From the NCBI GenBank assembly GCA_038532435.1, contig JBCBAP010000066.1, positions 1 through 19,099 on the forward strand: a stretch of DNA of 19,099 nt. Reading direction: 5' to 3'. The notes below the pieces were generated by a model that was not told the origin of the DNA, did no database searches, and saw only the letters and a list, made by a program, of their open reading frames with translations. Origin of the DNA: JBCBAP01 sp038532435 (GTDB taxonomy: Bacteria > Pseudomonadota > Alphaproteobacteria > Rhodobacterales > Rhodobacteraceae). Each line of letters opens with the position of its first letter. Position 1 is the first letter of the stretch. The position numbers and the translations under genes are program-made. Shown in pieces: positions 1 through 7,686 of the stretch.

Positions 1-979
1 GCCCCTCGCGCGCATCATCGCCGGATAGGGTCACACGCTCCTTCTTCGCCAGACCGGAGGCGGACACATAGTTGTTGATGGTGCGCGTCAGCGCGCCGCG
101 GAAACCGGCAAGATGGGTCCCGCCGTCCCGTTGGGGGATGTTGTTGGTGAAGCAGAGCACATTCTCGTGGTAGCTGTCGTTCCACCACATCGCGACCTCG
201 ACACCGATGCCATCCTTCTCCCCACTGACAAAGATCGGTTCGTTGATCAGCGGCGTCTTGGACCGGTCGAGGTACCTCACGAATTCCCGCACGCCACCCT
301 CATAGACGAGTTCCGTATGGAGCGTCTCGACGGGCCGCTCATCGGTGAGAGTGATGCGCACTCCGGAATTCAGAAACGCAAGCTCCCGCAACCGGTGCTC
401 AAGCGTCGCAAACTTGTAGTTGAGATCGGAAAACGTGTCCGTCGAGGCGAGGAATCTGACCTCTGTCCCGGTGTTGTCGCCCGCATCGCCGACGATCTTG
501 AGATGCTCCACCGTATCGCCGGTCTCGAACCGGGCCACATGCTCCTTGCCTTCGCGCCAGATGCGCAGCTCGAGCCAGTCGGACAGCGCATTGACCACAG
601 ACACGCCGACGCCGTGCAGACCTCCCGAAACCTTGTAGGAGTTCTGGTCGAACTTCCCACCCGCGTGGAGCTGGGTCATGATGACCTCGGCGGCGGAGAC
701 GCCCTCCTCCTCATGGATTCCGACCGGAATCCCACGGCCATTGTCGTGCACGGAGATCGAGCTGTCCTCGTGGATTTTCACGCTCACCGTGTCCGCGTGA
801 CCCGCCAGCGCCTCATCGATGCCATTGTCGACCACTTCATACACCATATGGTGCAGGCCGGAGCCGTCATCCGTGTCGCCGATATACATGCCCGGGCGCT
901 TCCGGACTGCCTCCAACCCCTTGAGAACCTTGATTGAATCGGCGCCATATTCTGGCTGGCCTTGCTCGCTGTCCGACAT
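1..979 (-). CDS. gyrB: DNA gyrase subunit B, N-terminal part (runs off the window)
   Basis: GyrB is the ATPase subunit of the GyrA2GyrB2 topoisomerase II that introduces negative supercoils into DNA in the cytoplasm. About 326 N-terminal residues are visible, covering the GHKL ATPase domain and part of the transducer domain. The reading shows MYIGDTDDG near residues 31-39, EVVDNGIDEALAGH around 48-61 with the catalytic-base Glu at 48, HDNGRGIP with the ATP-contacting Asp at 79, and the glycine-rich lid GGLHGVGVSVVNALS starting at 119. The ATG at 979 is supported by AAGGGGA about 7 bases upstream and by the family's usual N-terminus. The gene lies downstream of recF on the same strand but 252 bp away, with its own likely promoter. 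The frame stays open to base 1, so the C-terminal half, including the TOPRIM domain, is outside the window. Confidence 0.97.
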   Translation of the reverse strand, partial: MSDSEQGQPEYGADSIKVLKGLEAVRKRPGMYIGDTDDGSGLHHMVYEVVDNGIDEALAGHADTVSVKIHEDSSISVHDNGRGIPVGIHEEEGVSAAEVIMTQLHAGGKFDQNSYKVSGGLHGVGVSVVNALSDWLELRIWREGKEHVARFETGDTVEHLKIVGDAGDNTGTEVRFLASTDTFSDLNYKFATLEHRLRELAFLNSGVRITLTDERPVETLHTELVYEGGVREFVRYLDRSKTPLINEPIFVSGEKDGIGVEVAMWWNDSYHENVLCFTNNIPQRDGGTHLAGFRGALTRTINNYVSASGLAKKERVTLSGDDAREG

Positions 980-1006
980 TGCGCGGTCCCCTTATCTTGT
1001 GGACGC

Positions 1007-1035
1007 ATTTTATCGGCTCGCGCCGGGAATGTCAC
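1007..1035 (-). promoter_or_regulatory. Likely sigma-70 type promoter of gyrB
   Basis: Read on the minus strand, GTGACA (1035-1030) and TAAAAT (1012-1007) are separated by exactly 17 bases, close to the TTGACA/TATAAT consensus. The -10 hexamer lies 27 bases before the gyrB start codon. It fits the 252-bp gap after recF, which would otherwise be long for simple co-transcription. Confidence 0.5.
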
Positions 1036-1231
1036 GCGATTGACACTGATTTTACGGGGTTTGGCAGGGTGGGAAGACATACTGCGAAGGGCATTCGGAC
1101 GGGCTCGGTCCGACCGCCTTGCGCCACATGCGACACCAACCGTACAGCGATGAAACGGAGTGATGCCAAAAGCCTCAAAGCGGAGCAGTCACATGTTGCG
1201 AGCACCGTCCGTGTATGGCCTTTTCCCGCCC

Positions 1232-2326
1232 TCAAGCGACCAATGACACGCCATTGTCCTCGGCAACCGTGAGGCGGAGGGCATCCTCCGGAAGGTCCTC
1301 GAAAAGCGCGGGCTCGGTCCCTGTCATCCAGGCCTGCGCGCCGAGGGCCGCGACCTCCGCATAGAGGGCGGCGCGTCTGCCCGGGTCCAGATGCGCCGCC
1401 ACCTCGTCGAGCAGGAGGATCGGTGGCGCGCCGAAGCTTTCCGCCAGCGCGGCTGCGTTGGCGAGGATCAGCGCGATGAGAAGCGCCTTCTGCTCCCCCG
1501 TGGAACACAGGCGGGCAGGCACGTCCTTCGCTGCGTAGACCGCGTCCAGATCCGCCCGGTGGGGGCCGATGAGGGTTCGGCCCGCACCCATGTCCCGCGA
1601 ACGGCCCTCGGCCAGCGCCTCGGCAAGGGCATCCGCCTCCGTCAGGGTGGGTCCCTCGGCGGCGAGGGCAAGCCTTGCGGTTGGAAACGCCGTCTCCCGT
1701 CGGCCCTGCGCCGCCTCGAGCGCGGCAATGGTCTCAAGCCGGTTGAGCGTCAGCGCCGCCCCTGCCTCAGCCATCTGCTGCTCCAGCGCGCTGTACCAAG
1801 CCGAGTCCCGGATCTGATCCTTGAGGAGCCGGTTTCGCTCCCGCATCGCCTTCTCATAGGTCAGCGACAGGTCGCCATGATCCGGCATCTGGCTCAGCGC
1901 CAACCGGTCGAGGAAGCGCCGCCGCTCGCTTGCGCCCTCCACCCACAGCCGGTCCATCACCGGGATCAGCCATACGATCCGGGCGATGCGGCCAAGCGCG
2001 ATCTGCGGTGCGGTTTTGCCGTCAATATCGACGGACCGCGTCCCCTCGCCCTCCGCCCCGGTCATCAGGTCGTGAACCTGCCCCAGCGAGGTCAGTTCCG
2101 CGCGGACCCGCCAGCCCAGCGCTTCCGGCCGCCGTGCAAGCTCCCCAGGACCCGCACGGCGCAGCCCGCGCCCCGGGGAGAGCATCGAGATCGCTTCGAG
2201 GATGTTGGTCTTGCCCGCCCCGTTGGGACCGGTGATGGCGACCGTGCGCCCCTCCGCTGCGATCCGCGTCAGACTGTGGGACCGGAAATGGCTGAGCGTG
2301 AGCTGCTCGACCGCAAGGCCGGGCAT
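1232..2326 (-). CDS. recF: DNA replication and repair protein RecF
   Basis: RecF is an SMC/ABC-type ATPase that acts with RecO and RecR to load RecA at single-strand gaps during recombinational repair. The 364-residue product has the usual family length. The N-terminus VEQLTLSHFRSH leads into Walker A GPNGAGKT at residues 33-40. An ABC-like signature STGEQKALLIAL comes in the C-terminal third, followed by Walker B ILLLDEV with the Asp near 307 and a D-loop-like HLDPGRR. The ATG at 2326 lies 10 bases after the dnaN stop, which indicates one transcript dnaN-recF; a short AGG precedes it. The following gene is gyrB, in the classical order. Confidence 0.96.
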   Translation of the reverse strand: MPGLAVEQLTLSHFRSHSLTRIAAEGRTVAITGPNGAGKTNILEAISMLSPGRGLRRAGPGELARRPEALGWRVRAELTSLGQVHDLMTGAEGEGTRSVDIDGKTAPQIALGRIARIVWLIPVMDRLWVEGASERRRFLDRLALSQMPDHGDLSLTYEKAMRERNRLLKDQIRDSAWYSALEQQMAEAGAALTLNRLETIAALEAAQGRRETAFPTARLALAAEGPTLTEADALAEALAEGRSRDMGAGRTLIGPHRADLDAVYAAKDVPARLCSTGEQKALLIALILANAAALAESFGAPPILLLDEVAAHLDPGRRAALYAEVAALGAQAWMTGTEPALFEDLPEDALRLTVAEDNGVSLVA

Positions 2327-2336
2327 GGGCCTGCGC

Positions 2337-3455
2337 TCAGACCCGCATGGGCATGACGACGTAAACCGCGCTGTCGTCGTTGCCTTCGCGCATCAGGGTA
2401 GGATCGCCGGAGGAGTTGAACATGAACACCGCGTTCTCCCGGTCCACCTGGCTGGCAATTTCAAGGAGGTATTTTGCGTTGAACCCGATCTCCAGTCGGT
2501 CGGAATCGTATGCGACCGCGAGCTCCTCATCCGCCGCCCCGCTGTCCGGTGCGTTGACCGACAGAACCAGTCGATCTTCATCGAGTGTGAGCTTCACGGC
2601 GCGGGAACGTTCGGAGGACACGGTGGACACCCGGTCCACCGCCTGCGCGAACTCCGCCGCATCGACCTCCAGCCGGCGCGGGTTGTTCTGCGGAATAACC
2701 CGGTTGTAGTCGGGGAACGAGCCGTCGATGACCTTGGAGGTGAGGGTCACATCTGGTGTCGCAAAGCGGATCTTGGTCTCACTTACGCTCACGGCGATTG
2801 CCATATCATCATCGTCGAGCAGCTTGCGCAGCTCCCCCACGGTCTTCCGCGGCACGATCACGCCGGGCAGGTTGTCCGCACCGTCGGGCAGGTCGCTGTC
2901 GATCCGCGCGAGGCGGTGGCCGTCGGTGGCCACACAGCGCAACATCTGCCCCTCCGGCCCGGGCGCGGAGTGCATGTAGACGCCGTTCAGGTAGTACCGG
3001 GTCTCCTCCGTCGAAATCGCAAACTTCGCCTTGTCGAAAAGGCGCCGCAGCACCGGCGCCTTGGCGGAGAAGTTGCACTCATACTCGGAGGACGCCATCA
3101 CCGGGAAATCCTCCCGTGGCAGGGTGGCGAGGGAGAAGTGGGAGCGCCCCGCCCGCACCTCGATCCGGCCCGATCCGGGCTCCTCGTTCAACTCCACCGT
3201 CGCGCCATCCGGCAGCTTGCGCACGATCTCGTGGAGGGTATGCGCGCCAACGGTCGTTGCTCCCGCCTGATTGACCATCGCGGGCACCATGTCCACCACC
3301 TCGATGTCGAGGTCCGTGGCACGGAAACTGATCTTGTCTCCTTCTGCCTCGATCAACACATTCGCAAGGATCGGGATGGTGTTCCGCCGCTCGACAACCG
3401 ATTGCGCCCGGCTCATTGCCTTCAACAGCGCGCTGCGTTCGATGCTGACCTTCAT
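2337..3455 (-). CDS. dnaN: DNA polymerase III beta subunit (sliding clamp)
   Basis: DnaN forms the ring-shaped homodimer that tethers DNA polymerase III to its template and serves as a docking hub for other replication and repair proteins. The 372-residue product matches the family length and typical N-terminus MKVSIERSALLKAM, followed by the conserved VVERRNTIPILANVLIEA. The C-terminus YVVMPMRV is characteristic. An in-frame upstream extension exists (to 3659), but it adds 68 residues unlike any clamp and overlaps a divergent gene, so the ATG at 3455 was chosen. It heads a likely dnaN-recF unit. Unusually, it does not directly follow dnaA: the two are 805 bp apart, with an antiparallel gene between them. 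Confidence 0.97.
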   Translation of the reverse strand: MKVSIERSALLKAMSRAQSVVERRNTIPILANVLIEAEGDKISFRATDLDIEVVDMVPAMVNQAGATTVGAHTLHEIVRKLPDGATVELNEEPGSGRIEVRAGRSHFSLATLPREDFPVMASSEYECNFSAKAPVLRRLFDKAKFAISTEETRYYLNGVYMHSAPGPEGQMLRCVATDGHRLARIDSDLPDGADNLPGVIVPRKTVGELRKLLDDDDMAIAVSVSETKIRFATPDVTLTSKVIDGSFPDYNRVIPQNNPRRLEVDAAEFAQAVDRVSTVSSERSRAVKLTLDEDRLVLSVNAPDSGAADEELAVAYDSDRLEIGFNAKYLLEIASQVDRENAVFMFNSSGDPTLMREGNDDSAVYVVMPMRV

Positions 3456-3508
3456 CTTTCGATTTTCCCTTGCCTGCACGCTAGATGATGCGGTTACGGT
3501 GGATAGAA

Positions 3509-3537
3509 ACACTAGAAGCAAAGCAGGCCAAGCGCAA
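3509..3537 (-). promoter_or_regulatory. Possible dnaN promoter in the divergent dnaN/DUF1330 gap
   Basis: On the minus strand TTGCGC (3537-3532) and TAGTGT (3514-3509) are 17 bases apart. The -10 hexamer ends 53 bases before the dnaN start. The 115-bp divergent gap must hold promoters for both flanking genes, because dnaN is separated from dnaA here. A second overlapping pair, TTGGCC with TTCTAT, is equally spaced, so the exact hexamers are uncertain. Confidence 0.35.
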
Positions 3538-3570
3538 ATCGAATTGCGGCCGATTGGCGGGGAGATGCCG

Positions 3571-3993
3571 ATGTCTGACGCAGGTTTTGTCGACCCTGAA
3601 AGGGCCCAGTTCGAGGCGTTCAAGGGCCTGCCTCGAGACACGCCGATCCACATGCTCAACCTTGTCCGGTTCCGCGCGCAGGCGGCCTACCCGGACGGTC
3701 GCGGCGGCACCGGGGCGGAGGCCTACGCAGCCTATGGTCGGGAGAGTTCTCCGGTGTTGTCCAGGGTCGGAGGGCGCATCCACTGGACGGGCGGGTTCGA
3801 GACTGTGCTGATCGGTCCGGAGGACGAACAGTGGGACGCGGTCTTCATCGCGGAATATCCAAACGCAGGGGCCTTTCTGGCGATGGTCACGGACCCGGAG
3901 TACCAGCGGGCGGTCATCCACCGGCAGGCGGCGGTCGAAACCTCGCGGCTTATCCGCGTGAAGCCCGGCGTCGCGGGTGCCGGATTCGGCTGA
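3571..3993 (+). CDS. DUF1330 family protein
   Basis: The 140-residue product resembles the DUF1330 family, small cytoplasmic proteins with a dimeric alpha/beta-barrel (ferredoxin-like) fold and no firmly assigned reaction. Recognisable features are IHMLNLVRFR near residues 28-37, the GAEAYAAYGRE segment, a GGRIHWTGGFETVLIGPEDEQWD core, and FLAMVTDPEYQRAVIHRQAAVETSRLI near the C-terminus, all typical of the family. Two in-frame ATGs occur at 3565 and 3571. GGGGAG at 3559-3564 touches the first but is 6 bases before the second, so 3571 was chosen. A much longer open frame begins at 3271, but its first part overlaps dnaN antisense. The gene sits antiparallel between dnaA and dnaN, divergent from dnaN and convergent with dnaA. 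Its role there is unknown. Confidence 0.8.
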   Translation: MSDAGFVDPERAQFEAFKGLPRDTPIHMLNLVRFRAQAAYPDGRGGTGAEAYAAYGRESSPVLSRVGGRIHWTGGFETVLIGPEDEQWDAVFIAEYPNAGAFLAMVTDPEYQRAVIHRQAAVETSRLIRVKPGVAGAGFG

Positions 3994-4260
3994 AGCGACC
4001 AGTTGCGCCAGTTGAAGGCCGCGTGAGCGCCGACGCCGCGCGGTAGGAGGCGTCCCGGCATTTCGTCCGACGAAGCGCCGTCTTTACCGACCCAAGGGCG
4101 CGGCCCCCATTATAGCCAGAGCACGCGGTACCCCGTCGGTCTGCACAGCGGTTCATCTCACAGGCGCGATCCTCCCTGCGCAGGCCAGAGACAACCTGTT
4201 TCGTGGGATATTTCCAATTTCCCGGCTGGCCCTGCCACTCGCTGGGGTGGATCGCCTGGC

Positions 4261-5610
4261 CTAGGCCTCGAGCATACGGCGGAGCAGTTCCACGTCCTCG
4301 GCGACCTGGCTGTCGGTTAGCTTGAGCTCTTCGATCTTCTTCACCGCGTGGACCACGGTCGAATGGTCCCGGCCGCCGAACTTGCGCCCGATCTCCGGCA
4401 GGCTCTTCGACGTGAGAGTCTTGGCGAGGAACATCGCAACCTGCCGGGGCCGGGCGATTGAGCGGGACCGGCGGGGGCTCAAGAGATCGCTGAGCCGCAG
4501 ATTGTAGTGATCGACCACCTTCCGCATGATCTCATCGATCGTCACCTTGCGTTCGGAGGCGCGCAAGATGTCGGCAAGGCACTCCTGCGCCATGTCCATC
4601 GTGATCTCCCGCCCGACGAGGGAGGCAAAGGCGAACAGGCGCGTGAGAGCGCCCTCAAGCACCCGGACATTGGAGCTGATCCGGTGGGCAAGGAACTCGA
4701 TCACGCCGGGGCTGATCGTGACGCCCGGATGCTGCTCGAGCTGTGTTTCCAGCTTCGACTGGAGGATGCCAAGGCGAAGCTCGTAGTCGGTCGGATGCAG
4801 ATCGACGACGAGACCCCACTGCAGCCGCGACTTGATCCGCTCTTCAAGCTTGTCGATCTCCCCGGGCGCACGATCGGCGGAAATGATCACCTGCTTGTTC
4901 TGGTCGATCAACGCATTGAACGTATGAAAGAATTCTTCCTGAGTGGAGTCTTTCCCGGCAATGAATTGCACGTCATCGACCATCAGCACATCGACGGAGC
5001 GGAAGATCTCCTTGAACCCGATCATGTCCTTGAACCGCAGCGCCTGTACGAACCGGTACATGAACTGTTCAGCCGAGAGGTAGAGCACCCGGTGTTCGGG
5101 GTTGGCGCGCTGAAGCTCCCACGCGATGGCGTGCATCAGGTGGGTCTTGCCCAGTCCCACTCCGCCATAGAGGAACAAGGGGTTGAAGGACACGCCCTGG
5201 GACTCGGCAACCCGCCGGGCGGCAGCATGGGCCAGCTCGTTGGGCTTGCCCACCACGAAACTGTCAAAGGTGAACCGGTGGTCGAGCGGGGAGCCGGGCA
5301 GCTCCGCATCCTTGCTCGCCTGCACCGCCGGTTTCGGCGCCTGCGTCCGCGCTGCGACAGGCTTCGAGTCGGGCACAGTGAAGAACAGGCGGTTTACCGG
5401 AATACCCTCCTTGACGAAGGACCGTCGGATGCTGTCGCCATAGTTGCGCTCCACCCACTGACCGATGAAGGAGCTTGGCGCGGTGAAGCGTGCGGTGCCA
5501 TCGGTGACAGTTTCAAGCGCCAGAGGATGGATCCAGCTTTTGTAGGTTTCGGTGCCCAGCCGTTCCTTCATGTCGGTACAAATACGGCCCCAGGCATCGA
5601 TATGCTGCAT
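4261..5610 (-). CDS. dnaA: Chromosomal replication initiator protein DnaA
   Basis: DnaA is the AAA+ ATPase that binds DnaA boxes, melts the origin and loads the replicative helicase. The 449-residue reading shows domain I (AWGRI to about residue 80), a short Pro/Ala-rich linker (about 80-105), and an AAA+ core with Walker A GGVGLGKT at 149-156, Walker B LMVDDVQF at 209-216 and the arginine-finger region EERIKSRLQWG around 257-266. The DNA-binding domain IV has the signature GGRDHSTVVHAVKKI from 412. ATG 5610 was preferred because AGAGTGGA lies about 7 bases upstream and the residue spacing to the domain I Trp-Ile motif fits the family. A GTG at 5643 would add 11 residues but lacks a Shine-Dalgarno sequence. 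It is upstream of dnaN on the same strand but not adjacent to it. Confidence 0.97.
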   Translation of the reverse strand: MQHIDAWGRICTDMKERLGTETYKSWIHPLALETVTDGTARFTAPSSFIGQWVERNYGDSIRRSFVKEGIPVNRLFFTVPDSKPVAARTQAPKPAVQASKDAELPGSPLDHRFTFDSFVVGKPNELAHAAARRVAESQGVSFNPLFLYGGVGLGKTHLMHAIAWELQRANPEHRVLYLSAEQFMYRFVQALRFKDMIGFKEIFRSVDVLMVDDVQFIAGKDSTQEEFFHTFNALIDQNKQVIISADRAPGEIDKLEERIKSRLQWGLVVDLHPTDYELRLGILQSKLETQLEQHPGVTISPGVIEFLAHRISSNVRVLEGALTRLFAFASLVGREITMDMAQECLADILRASERKVTIDEIMRKVVDHYNLRLSDLLSPRRSRSIARPRQVAMFLAKTLTSKSLPEIGRKFGGRDHSTVVHAVKKIEELKLTDSQVAEDVELLRRMLEA

Positions 5611-5693
5611 CTTCGTTTCCACTCTTTTCTTGTTGTCTGTCACGCACCGCGACGCGGCGGCACTACACCTAATTCATTCAACAATTCAGTATG

Positions 5694-6134
5694 TTAACCT
5701 TGCCGCCAAGGCAGGCCATGCACCTTCCAGCCATTGGTGACACCCCGATGACCATGCCCATCGAGATCCCCTTCGAACCCTTCGGCGACGTTAACGCAGG
5801 TGGCCTCGATCCCCTGCTGGGAAAGAGCACCGGCAACTGTCATCGCCGCCTCCATGGACCGAGCACCTGACCGGCAGATGAAGAAGAGGGTCTTCGGCAC
5901 GTCGCCCCCAAGCTGTTCCATCAATTGGCCGACGAACTGCTCATTGAGCGCCATGCCCGGAAAACTGCGCCATTCAATTGCAAGCGTGCGACGACCGGCG
6001 GGGCGTGTATCGGGCAGACCGACGAAGGTCCACTCAGCGTGGGATCGTACATCGACTAACGCGGTTTCAGGGTCTGATTCCATTTGCGCCCATACGTCGT
6101 TCGGCGCCATCTCAATAGGTCTCAGGCCGTCCAT
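5694..6134 (-). CDS. Rhodanese-like domain protein
   Basis: This is a 146-residue single-domain rhodanese-like protein. The family transfers sulfane sulfur or binds other anions through an active-site cysteine loop. Visible are VDVRSHAEWTFVGLPD (about 27-42), the loop ICRSGARS with Cys at 87 in the usual position, and a C-terminal CVNVAEGFEGDLDGHGHRG followed by GWKVHGLPWRQG, typical of small single-domain members. The ATG at 6134 is preferred over one 13 codons upstream because GGGGAACGGAA precedes it and the added residues are unconserved. There is no signal peptide, so it is probably cytoplasmic. It ends 83 bp before the chosen dnaA start on the same strand and could be co-transcribed with it. 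The physiological substrate cannot be told from sequence. Confidence 0.85.
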   Translation of the reverse strand: MDGLRPIEMAPNDVWAQMESDPETALVDVRSHAEWTFVGLPDTRPAGRRTLAIEWRSFPGMALNEQFVGQLMEQLGGDVPKTLFFICRSGARSMEAAMTVAGALSQQGIEATCVNVAEGFEGDLDGHGHRGVTNGWKVHGLPWRQG

Positions 6135-6270
6135 CGTGTTCCGTTCCCCGCGCTGCAGTCTCTCGAATCCCAAGTTCGAACATACACCGATTCCAAATGC
6201 GCTTCCAATATTGACAGCGAGAAAAACTCACGACGCAGAGTAAAGCTCAAATAGAACGCACGCACAACTA

Positions 6271-6295
6271 CAGCGAGTACTTACGTACTTCGCTG
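6271..6295. repeat. Inverted repeat / hairpin
   Basis: The arms CAGCGA + GTAC and GTAC + TCGCTG pair over 10 bp with a single bulged T and a 4-base TTAC loop. No T-run follows on either strand, so it does not look like an intrinsic terminator. It may be an operator or part of an RNA leader. Function unknown. Confidence 0.5.
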
Positions 6296-6325
6296 TTAAT
6301 TCTTAGCAGTGCTGTCCAATTAAGG

Positions 6326-6348
6326 TCGCCTAAAGGTCCTAAAGGCGA
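6326..6348. repeat. Inverted repeat with nested direct repeat CCTAAAGG
   Basis: TCGCCT (6326-6331) and AGGCGA (6343-6348) form a perfect 6-bp inverted repeat. Within the same 23 bases CCTAAAGG occurs twice, at 6329-6336 and 6338-6345, one base apart. It could be a paired protein-binding site. No identity is claimed. Confidence 0.4.
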
Positions 6349-6406
6349 GGCATGACCGTAGAATTGGCGCGCGATTCTGGCAAGCAGACCGAAAAGAGAA
6401 CATCAT

Positions 6407-6447
6407 AAAAAATTGAAAAAGGCGCTCCGCGACAGCGAAACGCCTTT
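6407..6447 (-). terminator. Intrinsic terminator of rpsT
   Basis: On the minus strand AAAGGCG pairs with CGCCTTT. An inner TTTCGC/GCGGAG stem (two G-T wobbles) extends it to 13 bp with a TGTC loop. The stem is followed by TT, CAA and a run of six T. It lies 23 bases after the rpsT stop codon, exactly where a Rho-independent terminator for this monocistronic gene is expected. Confidence 0.85.
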
Positions 6448-6470
6448 CAAATCAAATAGTTATTGCTCTC

Positions 6471-6737
6471 TTAGGAGGCCATCGCCTTTACGCGGGCGGA
6501 AAGGCGGGACATCTTCCGGCTGGCAGTATTCTTGTGGAGGATGCCTTTGGTCACGCCGCGCATGATCTCCGGCTGCGCAGCCCGCAGGGCCTCCGCAGCG
6601 GCAGGTTGATCACCGCCCGCGATGGCTTCCTCAACCTTGCGCAGGAAGGTCCGGATGCGGGAGCGGCGCGCTTTGTTCACTTCAGTGCGACGCTCAATCT
6701 GGCGCACGCGTTTCTTTGCTGACGGCGAGTTTGCCAT
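6471..6737 (-). CDS. rpsT: 30S ribosomal protein S20
   Basis: S20 is a helical protein that binds the 5' domain of 16S rRNA during 30S subunit assembly. The 88-residue, strongly basic product starts MANSPSAKKRVRQIERRTEVNKARRSR and ends KNTASRKMSRLSARVKAMAS, both diagnostic of the family and of its usual length. The gene has its own promoter (6774-6802) and a strong intrinsic terminator, so it is probably monocistronic. The start ATG at 6737 is preceded by a weak GAG about 8 bases upstream. Its position upstream of dnaA is common in alphaproteobacteria. Confidence 0.97.
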   Translation of the reverse strand: MANSPSAKKRVRQIERRTEVNKARRSRIRTFLRKVEEAIAGGDQPAAAEALRAAQPEIMRGVTKGILHKNTASRKMSRLSARVKAMAS

Positions 6738-6765
6738 GATCTATCTCGGTTCTTTCTTCAAAGAT

Positions 6766-6789
6766 GAGCCGCGTGCTTACACACGGCTC
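6766..6789. repeat. 24-base palindrome overlapping the rpsT -10 element
   Basis: Read on the minus strand, a 10-bp stem beginning GAGCCG and ending CGGCTC closes on a TAAG loop, with one G-T wobble. The loop and inner stem are the -10 hexamer TAAGCA. It could be an operator for rpsT or a hairpin at the 3' end of the upstream enoyl-CoA hydratase transcript. No strong T-run follows it. Confidence 0.5.
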
Positions 6790-6802
6790 TTTGTCGAGTC
6801 AA
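6774..6802 (-). promoter_or_regulatory. Promoter of rpsT
   Basis: TTGACT (6802-6797, minus strand) and TAAGCA (6779-6774) are separated by 17 bases, close to a consensus housekeeping promoter. They are placed about 37 bases before the rpsT start. A 24-base palindrome (6766-6789) overlaps the -10 hexamer. Confidence 0.6.
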
Positions 6803-6838
6803 TGCGGCTTCAGCAGATTTTTAAGGAGCAACCGGACG

Positions 6839-7615
6839 TCACTTGTCCCGGAACTGTGGCGCCCGTTTTTCGGTGAAGGCCGCCATGCCTTCCGACTGAT
6901 CTTCCGTCGCGAAAAGGGAATGGAACACCCGCCGTTCGAAGAGGAGGCCTTCGCGCAGCGTGGTCTCGAACGACCGGTTCACCGATTCCTTCACGGCCAT
7001 GATCGTCAGGAGCGATTTTTCGCCGATCTTGTCCGCGGTCTTCAACGCCTCGTCGAGGAGGTCCTTCGCCGGTACGATGCGGCTGACGAGGCCAGCACGC
7101 TCCGCTTCCTCCGCATCCATGAAGCGGCCGGTCAGGTTCATCTCCATCGATTTCGCCTTACCGACGGCACGGGTCAGGCGCTGGGTCCCGCCGATTCCGG
7201 CCATGACGCCGAGGTTGATCTCCGGCTGGCCAAACTTTGCGGTGTCGGAGGCAAGGATGAAGTCGCACATCATGGCAAGTTCGCATCCACCACCCAGCGC
7301 GTAGCCGCTGACCGCAGCGATGATCGGTTTCCGACAGCGGGTGATCGCATCCGTCTGCACGGTGAAGAAATCCTCGGTGAACATGTCGACGTAAGACTTC
7401 TCCGACATCTCCTTGATGTCCGCGCCAGCGGCGAAGGCTTTCTCTGATCCGGTCAGGACGATGCAACGGATGTTGTCGTCCCGGTCCATGGCGCCGAGCG
7501 CGTCGGCCAGCTCCGTCAGAAGCTGCGAGTTCAGCGCATTCAGGGCGTCGGGGCGGTTCAGCCGGATCAATCCGACGTGATCCTGCGGCTCGACGATGAG
7601 CATCTCATAGGCCAT
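6839..7615 (-). CDS. Enoyl-CoA hydratase (crotonase family)
   Basis: The 258-residue protein is a crotonase, hydrating trans-2-enoyl-CoA to 3-hydroxyacyl-CoA in fatty-acid beta-oxidation or related short-chain acyl-CoA pathways. It shows RPDALNALN near 21-29, the CoA-binding/oxyanion segment AFAAGADIKEM at 60-70, and SGYALGGGCELAMMCDF at 103-119. The second catalytic motif FGQPEINLGVMAGIGGTQRL follows from 128. The two catalytic Glu of hydratases are present at 112 and 132, so this is a true hydratase rather than an isomerase lacking one. ATG 7615 is supported by AAGGGA 6 bases upstream; a longer open frame upstream overlaps mutM in another frame. It follows mutM by 71 bp on the same strand. 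Confidence 0.93.
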   Translation of the reverse strand: MAYEMLIVEPQDHVGLIRLNRPDALNALNSQLLTELADALGAMDRDDNIRCIVLTGSEKAFAAGADIKEMSEKSYVDMFTEDFFTVQTDAITRCRKPIIAAVSGYALGGGCELAMMCDFILASDTAKFGQPEINLGVMAGIGGTQRLTRAVGKAKSMEMNLTGRFMDAEEAERAGLVSRIVPAKDLLDEALKTADKIGEKSLLTIMAVKESVNRSFETTLREGLLFERRVFHSLFATEDQSEGMAAFTEKRAPQFRDK

Positions 7616-7686
7616 GTGGTGTCCCTTGTTCAGTCCCTGGCGCGGTGATGTTGCGCGGACGGGTGGCGAATTCAAGCGTGATGTGG

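Larger units (their letters stand above)
6135..6470. other. Intergenic region between rhodanese gene and rpsT, with three inverted repeats
   Basis: No gene is supported in these 336 bp, which look less GC-rich than their flanks. They hold the rpsT terminator, two further inverted repeats listed separately (6271-6295 and 6326-6348), and presumably the promoter for the rhodanese gene, for which I see no convincing hexamer pair. No 9-mer close to the DnaA-box consensus TTATCCACA was found here. Confidence 0.6.

Noticed and set aside
4061..4075. TTCGTCCGACGAA palindrome between the DUF1330 gene and dnaA
   Set aside because: Arms are 6 bp around a single base, too tight for an RNA hairpin, with no T-run. 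Not convincing as a terminator for either convergent gene.
3994..6470. Replication origin near dnaA
   Set aside because: No cluster of DnaA boxes was found by eye in 3994-4260, 5611-5693 or 6135-6470. In alphaproteobacteria the origin is often away from dnaA.
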